A stretch of 60,173 nucleotides of DNA from STC-113 sp964618565 (GTDB lineage Bacteria > Patescibacteriota > Gracilibacteria > BD1-5 > UBA2023): NCBI GenBank assembly GCA_964618565.1, contig CAZUBA010000008.1, positions 1-60,173 of the forward strand. Reading direction: 5' to 3'. The position numbers were made by a program, and so were the translations under genes. Below the pieces are notes generated by a model. The model saw only the letters and a list, made by a program, of their open reading frames with translations. It was not told where the DNA came from and made no database searches. This document shows, in pieces, positions 55,729 to 60,173 of the stretch (positions are counted from its first letter, which is position 1; each line of letters opens with the position of its first letter).

Positions 55729-56316
55729 TTATCCAGTAATGATTTCTATGAGTTCTTCTTTTGTTTTTCATCTGACGATATCATTTCATTCGTCGATTCA
55801 TAATCTTGCCATTATCTCAGGTAGAGGATTTATATCGAATTTAGAACCGAGAAGAATCCTGTATTCCGAATCTCCTAATTCAATAAGGAGAAATCAGAAA
55901 ATGCAATTTGAGATTGTTATTAGGATATTTGAAACAAAGCTTCATCAATCAAAAGTTTCGACGCCATGATTTGCTTGCATTTGTTTTGAAACATAAGTTC
56001 CAGCAATAGTGTCATCTTTATATAATTGAATTCCCTCTATCATATCAGAAGAAAGCTTCATCTGAGAAAATGTCTGCTTAGTCTTATCTACAATCAATTG
56101 ATCATGCTGTATTCAGGACTCAAGAACGATTCAAGCTAGCCTTAAAATATCAGGTGTTGTATTTGCGTTTTTGAAACTATTTGTATAATCATATAAGAAA
56201 AGAAAGATTTCTTTGGATTCATCTTTGGTCAGATCATTATTAATGCTGAGAATTTCCAGAATTTCTTTGGTTTCATAGGATTTTATCCTACTTGTCATTG
56301 CCTCTACTTTTCACAT
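55729..56316 (-). CDS. Protein of unknown function (possible DHH-like C-terminus)
   Basis: 195 aa. LRLAGIVLESGIQHDQLIVDKTKQ and YRILLGSKFDINPLPEIMARLGID weakly recall the DHH/DHHA1 phosphoesterase C-terminal half (GI..DTG and IA..LGG). The catalytic N-terminal DHH motif is absent. I treat it as unknown. Confidence 0.5.
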
Positions 56317-56359
56317 GATTCTTTAATTAAAACCTGCTAATAATATTTAAAATCAAGTA

Positions 56360-56980
56360 ATGTCAACAAAAAAGAAAAAGCCTTGATCATTCATGGTTCA
56401 AGATAGATACTTTATGGAAGCAAAAAGACTATGATACAGAGCCAGAAGTGCATTTAAACTACTGGAAATTCAAGAAAAATTCAATCTGATCAAGCCTTGA
56501 TTTTCAGTTCTTGATGTCTGAGCCGCACCCTGAAGCTTTCTTCAGGTTATATACAAGATTATCTGAAATGATGCGAAAATAGTCGGAATAGACATTCAAA
56601 AAATTGAGCCTCTTCCATATCAGAATCTGATACTTATACAGGAGAGCATTTTTGAATACGAAAAATTAAAAGTGATTTTTGAAGAAAAAGGACTATCTAA
56701 ATTTGATCTGATAACTTCAGATATAGCACCGTCTACAACCGGACAGACATGAGTAGATCAATACAGGAGCGTTGAGCTCAATCTTGCAATAGTTGATTTT
56801 GCAGATGTTTTCTTAAAGAAATGATGAAATCTGCTGCTTAAGGTTTTTGTAGGAGAAGATGTGAATGATCTCATTTTCCCCATTAAGAAAAAATACAAGG
56901 ATTTAAGAAGGTTTAAGCCTAAGGCTTGCAGGGACAGGAGTTTTGAAGAATACTTCATTTGCATGGGCAAACTTACATAA
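56360..56980 (+). CDS. rlmE: 23S rRNA uridine 2'-O-methyltransferase (RlmE/FtsJ)
   Basis: 206 aa. Family features: DRYFMEAKRLGYRARSAFKLLEI with the first catalytic Lys, SAM loop VLDVGAAPGSFLQV, SDIAPSTTG, and NLLLKVFVGED with the second Lys. It modifies U2552-type residues of 23S rRNA. Confidence 0.93.
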
Positions 56981-56995
56981 CATTATTAAAAAGCT

Positions 56996-58072
56996 ATGAG
57001 CAGATTAATTTTTCCTATAGTTGCAATTCTGATACTTCTATGAATGAACACATTGTTCCTATGGCACACTTATAGGTTTTTTTGAAATAGGATTTGACCT
57101 TGGTTCTATGTTTATTCAGTGCTTCTGAGCCTTATTTTCCCTGCATCGATAATTTTTCATAATCTATCATCGAATATTTTTACGAAATATTTTTATGCCA
57201 TATGAGCATTATGGTTGGGGATAGTTTTTCTCTGAATTTTCGTATGACTGCTGTATGATATATGATTCTTCTTCTGGAAATCTCAAACTCCGATCAAGTG
57301 ATATGTATGGATTGGAACAATGATTCTGCTTACTGCTTATTGATATTATAATCAAGCTGCTCCTATAATAAAAAATATAGAAATTCCAGTTAAAAATCTC
57401 GAAAACGAAATCAAGATATGATATCTGAGTGATGTTCATGTAAGCTGATTGCATGACCTCTCGTATCTGGATTCAATCATTGAAAAGCTTAATGGGATGG
57501 ACATTGATGTTGTGATGATAAACTGAGATTTGGTAGATGGAACTTCATTCGAAAGGCATGGCTTCAAGAACCTCGATAATATTAAAGTGCCTGTTTTCGT
57601 GACTTTCTGAAATCATGAATCATATGTATGAAATGAATATGCGCTATCCCTTCTTAAAGATACTAAGGCTCGGATTCTGCATAATGAGGTTGTAGAATTC
57701 AATTGATTGCAGATTCTAGGAAGCGAAGATATAATGTGATTAGATTACGATTATAATAAGGGCAGATTGGAAAATGTTTTGAGTAATATGAAATGGGACA
57801 GGTCAAAGCCTTCCCTGCTGCTGCTTCATGAGCCGGTCGGGCCTGAAATAAGTGACAAGCATGGAATAGACGTTCAGCTTGCTTGACATACTCACAATTG
57901 ACAGATCTGGCCATTTACCTTGCTTGTCAAACATTATTTCCCTTACATGACATGATTATATAAAGTTTGAAACCTATCACTCTATGTTTCGCCCGGCAGT
58001 TGAATCTGGTGACCTCCTATGAGAATAGGCAGCAAAAGTGAGATAACTCATATAACTCTCACAAAAGAATAA
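56996..58072 (+). CDS. Membrane-anchored metallophosphoesterase
   Basis: 358 aa. About four N-terminal helices, then a calcineurin-like domain: GYLSDVHVSGLHD, MINGDLVDG, TFGNHESYVG, LLHEPVG and GHTHNGQIWPF. This is the YkuE/TMEM86-type layout. Substrate unknown. It follows rlmE by 15 bp. Confidence 0.88.
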
Positions 58073-58073
58073 T

Positions 58074-58110
58074 AATAAATAGCTCAAGATGCCTTGAGCT
58101 ATTTATTTAT
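58074..58110 (+). terminator. Terminator
   Basis: AATAAATAGCTCAAG/CTTGAGCTATTTATT with 4-nt loop. Confidence 0.85.
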
Positions 58111-58255
58111 TTGTTTGAAATCATTGTTTTTTAGGGTTTGATGCCAAGCCTAACATAATTAATAATGAATTCAAGTTAATTTTACATCTTTGAAAAAACT
58201 TAAAATTATAGCAATGCATAGCCTAAATATTTGGATTATTTTTTTATACAAAGTG

Positions 58256-58283
58256 TTGACAATGTTCTTTTTTTTCTTATAAA
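58256..58283 (+). promoter_or_regulatory. Promoter of the two-gene unknown cluster
   Basis: TTGACA (58256-58261), 16-bp T-rich spacer, TATAAA (58278-58283), 27 bp before the ATG. Confidence 0.65.
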
Positions 58284-58309
58284 ATAAGAGGCCAATAAAT
58301 TATGATAAC

Positions 58310-59470
58310 ATGAGAAGTAATATTTTATATCAAAGTGCTGTGGATAGGATTGAGAAATCTTGACTTTGAGAGAAGATAACAGAAAAAATTAAAAAGGAAC
58401 GATATGAGTCGATGCCAAGCCCTTATATGTGACACATGCTTGATGAAGATTATATCTATGCCATAAAAAAGCTTTCTGAGAGATGATATTTCGATTCCAT
58501 ACCAGAAGAATTCAAATACATGTATCAGGAAACCATGAATTCATTGCTAAGATGGCCGGATTCTAAAGAATGGAAAGTCGAAAGAAGCACCTGAACTCAA
58601 ATAATCAAGTGTGAAAAAGACGATATACTTCTTTTTTGATGATTCTTCAGCTCAGAAGCGATGAGTCAGGAAGAAATGTGGAACCCGAAAAAATATTGAT
58701 TTAAAAATGTCACTGATCTTGTTGCCAGTGTGAGCGAATATGTAAGAATGAAGCTGCTCCGTACTGATAGCTCAAAGGAATGATACAAATGGTCAACAGC
58801 AAAAGATTGAAAAAGCTATATCACAAGCATATGAGGCAGCACTCATTGAGATTTCAGGGCTGAAAGAACTGAAACAACTCCCTATGAAACAATAGATCCA
58901 TTCTGAAATTTTGTAAGCTTAAGGCCGAAAACAAACGAAGATACGCAAATGATAAATGCCTATCACAGCATTGAAAGCTATTTCCTTATGGTAATATTGA
59001 AATGGATGGATACGGCTGGCTACAAATCTGAATTACTGAATATGAATTGAGAATTGATGCAAGAATTCCTTTCTTCTTTTTCAAATGATGGACCGTTTTC
59101 AAAAAAATGCACTGAGAACCTAACATGAGAAACTAGTTTTGCCAATGATGCTAAAATGGTCTTTGTGAGTTATGGACTGCCGATGAGAAGATTCAATTCT
59201 GAGAACAGAAGAACTCATTTTGCGATAAGCACAGAAAGCAGATGATGGTATTCGGCCTATATATGAGACGATTGAGAGCTCATATTCTCATATTCAAACA
59301 GAGAAAAAGAAGGCGAGGAAATGAAAAAGGACATGGTATTTTACAAGGAAGATGTTGATGATATCCTCAAGGGAATTGTGTATCAAGCTGCTATGGATCT
59401 CTGAAGGACCAGCTTAAATGAAATTTTAACAGCGATGGCATATTATATGGAAAATAGGGATAAGCTTTAA
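58310..59470 (+). CDS. Protein of unknown function
   Basis: 386 aa, no signal peptide or helix, many Lys/Glu and UGA glycines. Repeated aromatic motifs such as GSYITSIGGSTHGDFRAER and RTHFAISTESRGWYS give a globular look. No family recognised. Its partner follows after 16 bp. Confidence 0.65.
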
Positions 59471-59486
59471 AAAGAAAAATAAAAAT

Positions 59487-60167
59487 ATGACAAACAATAC
59501 TTTCGACAAACCATTGCTTGACACTCTTGGAGTCAGAGCAATAAGATATATAGAATGAGTAAAGGATAATGATTTAAGTGAGCTATATGAAAGAAGGGCA
59601 GAACTATTTTCTATGCCTCTGAATGATATCTGCTATCTGATAATACTTATCAAATGAGACAAATCACTTGACGTTCACAGACTGATAAGCGAAGTGTCAA
59701 GCACAGAGGCAATATTAAAAAAAAGGTTTTTTGAAAAGAGCATAGAGGCTTATCTGGCAAATCCAGAGCTTTATGATAATTCAATGGCAAGATTCATAGA
59801 AGAGACTGATGAGAATTACAGGAAATCATATCCTTCAATAAGGGAAATATGTTTGTCTGAGATTGAAGAATATATAAGATGGATAGATAAAAGATATTGT
59901 TATGTTGAGAATTTATTCCGAAAACATAATATAAGGAATAACAAGGGGCATAAGGAAGATACGGAATATAAATTGAAGGAAATAAGAAGAAAGCTTAATT
60001 TCTGTACAAATCAATTAAGGAAATCTATTTTAGAATACAAGAAAACGGACGAGGTGCCAAATTCAGATTCGCTTGCCCCGTCTGCTGATCTGAATATCTT
60101 CACTACAGTGAAGATATTCTCTAGAGAATTATTAGGAAAACTGACATTACAATCCGATAAACAATAA
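59487..60167 (+). CDS. Protein of unknown function, helical
   Basis: 226 aa. N-terminus LLDTLGVRAIRYIEGVKDNDLSELYERRAELF, then a long charged helical region (RKHNIRNNKGHKEDTEYKLKEIRR). UGA glycines only near the N-terminus. It ends 6 bp before the window edge, with an ATGA at 60170 that may open a further gene. Confidence 0.65.
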
Positions 60168-60173
60168 AAATGA

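Overview
The window reads correctly only if UGA is glycine (genetic code 25). With UGA as stop nearly every gene breaks into short pieces. With UGA as Gly, long frames appear end to end: metG, leuS, alaS, an ABC transporter and an 1803-codon subtilase. UGA falls at invariant glycines, such as the Walker A loop of the ABC transporter, the subtilase GTS loop and a poly-glycine run that mixes UGA with GGN. Only UAA and UAG end genes. AT-rich DNA, code 25, short core enzymes and many surface proteins point to Absconditabacteria (SR1) or Gracilibacteria; I cannot tell which. No tRNA-Gly(UCA), which must exist to read UGA, lies in this window.

Layout. 1-3030: a complete tmRNA (minus strand), with copies of its 3' end downstream that bracket an AAA ATPase gene and a small ORF. 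3160-10125: plus-strand genes for a surface protein, STAS protein, MetRS, a Nudix-like protein, an HIT-like protein, CutA, YmdB and an HtrA protease. 10174-12872: minus-strand membrane protein, HD protein and a very short DNA polymerase I. 13064-16057: a lysozyme-like exported protein and an ABC exporter. 16071-22364: minus-strand TrpRS, phosphodiester glycosidase, HIT, PHP and a LeuRS that carries a Nudix domain. 22539-27950: a giant SLH-anchored subtilase. 28386-34068: an unknown gene, tRNA-Gln(CUG), CtpA protease, RecX-like protein, and the L10 leader with rplJ and rplL. 34393-37365: a hydrolase, a DUF559 nuclease amid palindromic repeats, and a pilin-like FISUMP/C-type-lectin protein. 37734-46827: minus-strand smpB, pseudopilin, Kazal-domain protein, unknown, alaS, surface protein, ruvC, 2H phosphoesterase, unknown and def. 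46903-60167: Mur ligase, tRNA-Gln(UUG), rplU, LysM-CHAP hydrolase, GT2 glycosyltransferase, PEGA-like protein, rRNA methyltransferases, DUF475 protein, metallophosphoesterase and two unknown genes that run to the window edge.

Themes. Ribosome rescue is complete here (tmRNA plus SmpB, about 35 kb apart). Surface proteolysis and adhesion are prominent: HtrA, CtpA, the SLH subtilase, LysM-CHAP, a Kazal inhibitor, pseudopilins and a lectin-type pilin. The most striking locus is the lectin-type pilin gene. Its last 77 codons contain no UGA and are visibly GC-richer than the rest. They end in a variable-region-like C-type-lectin tail, and a perfect 12-bp stem with a 4-nt loop starts directly after the stop codon. 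This is the layout of a diversity-generating-retroelement target whose reverse transcriptase and template repeat lie outside the window. A second theme is small mobile DNA: RNA 3'-end cassettes next to tmRNA and both tRNA-Gln genes, a 20-bp palindrome cleanly inserted in a tRNA-Gln remnant, a MITE-like 171-bp inverted repeat, and palindromes around the DUF559 gene.
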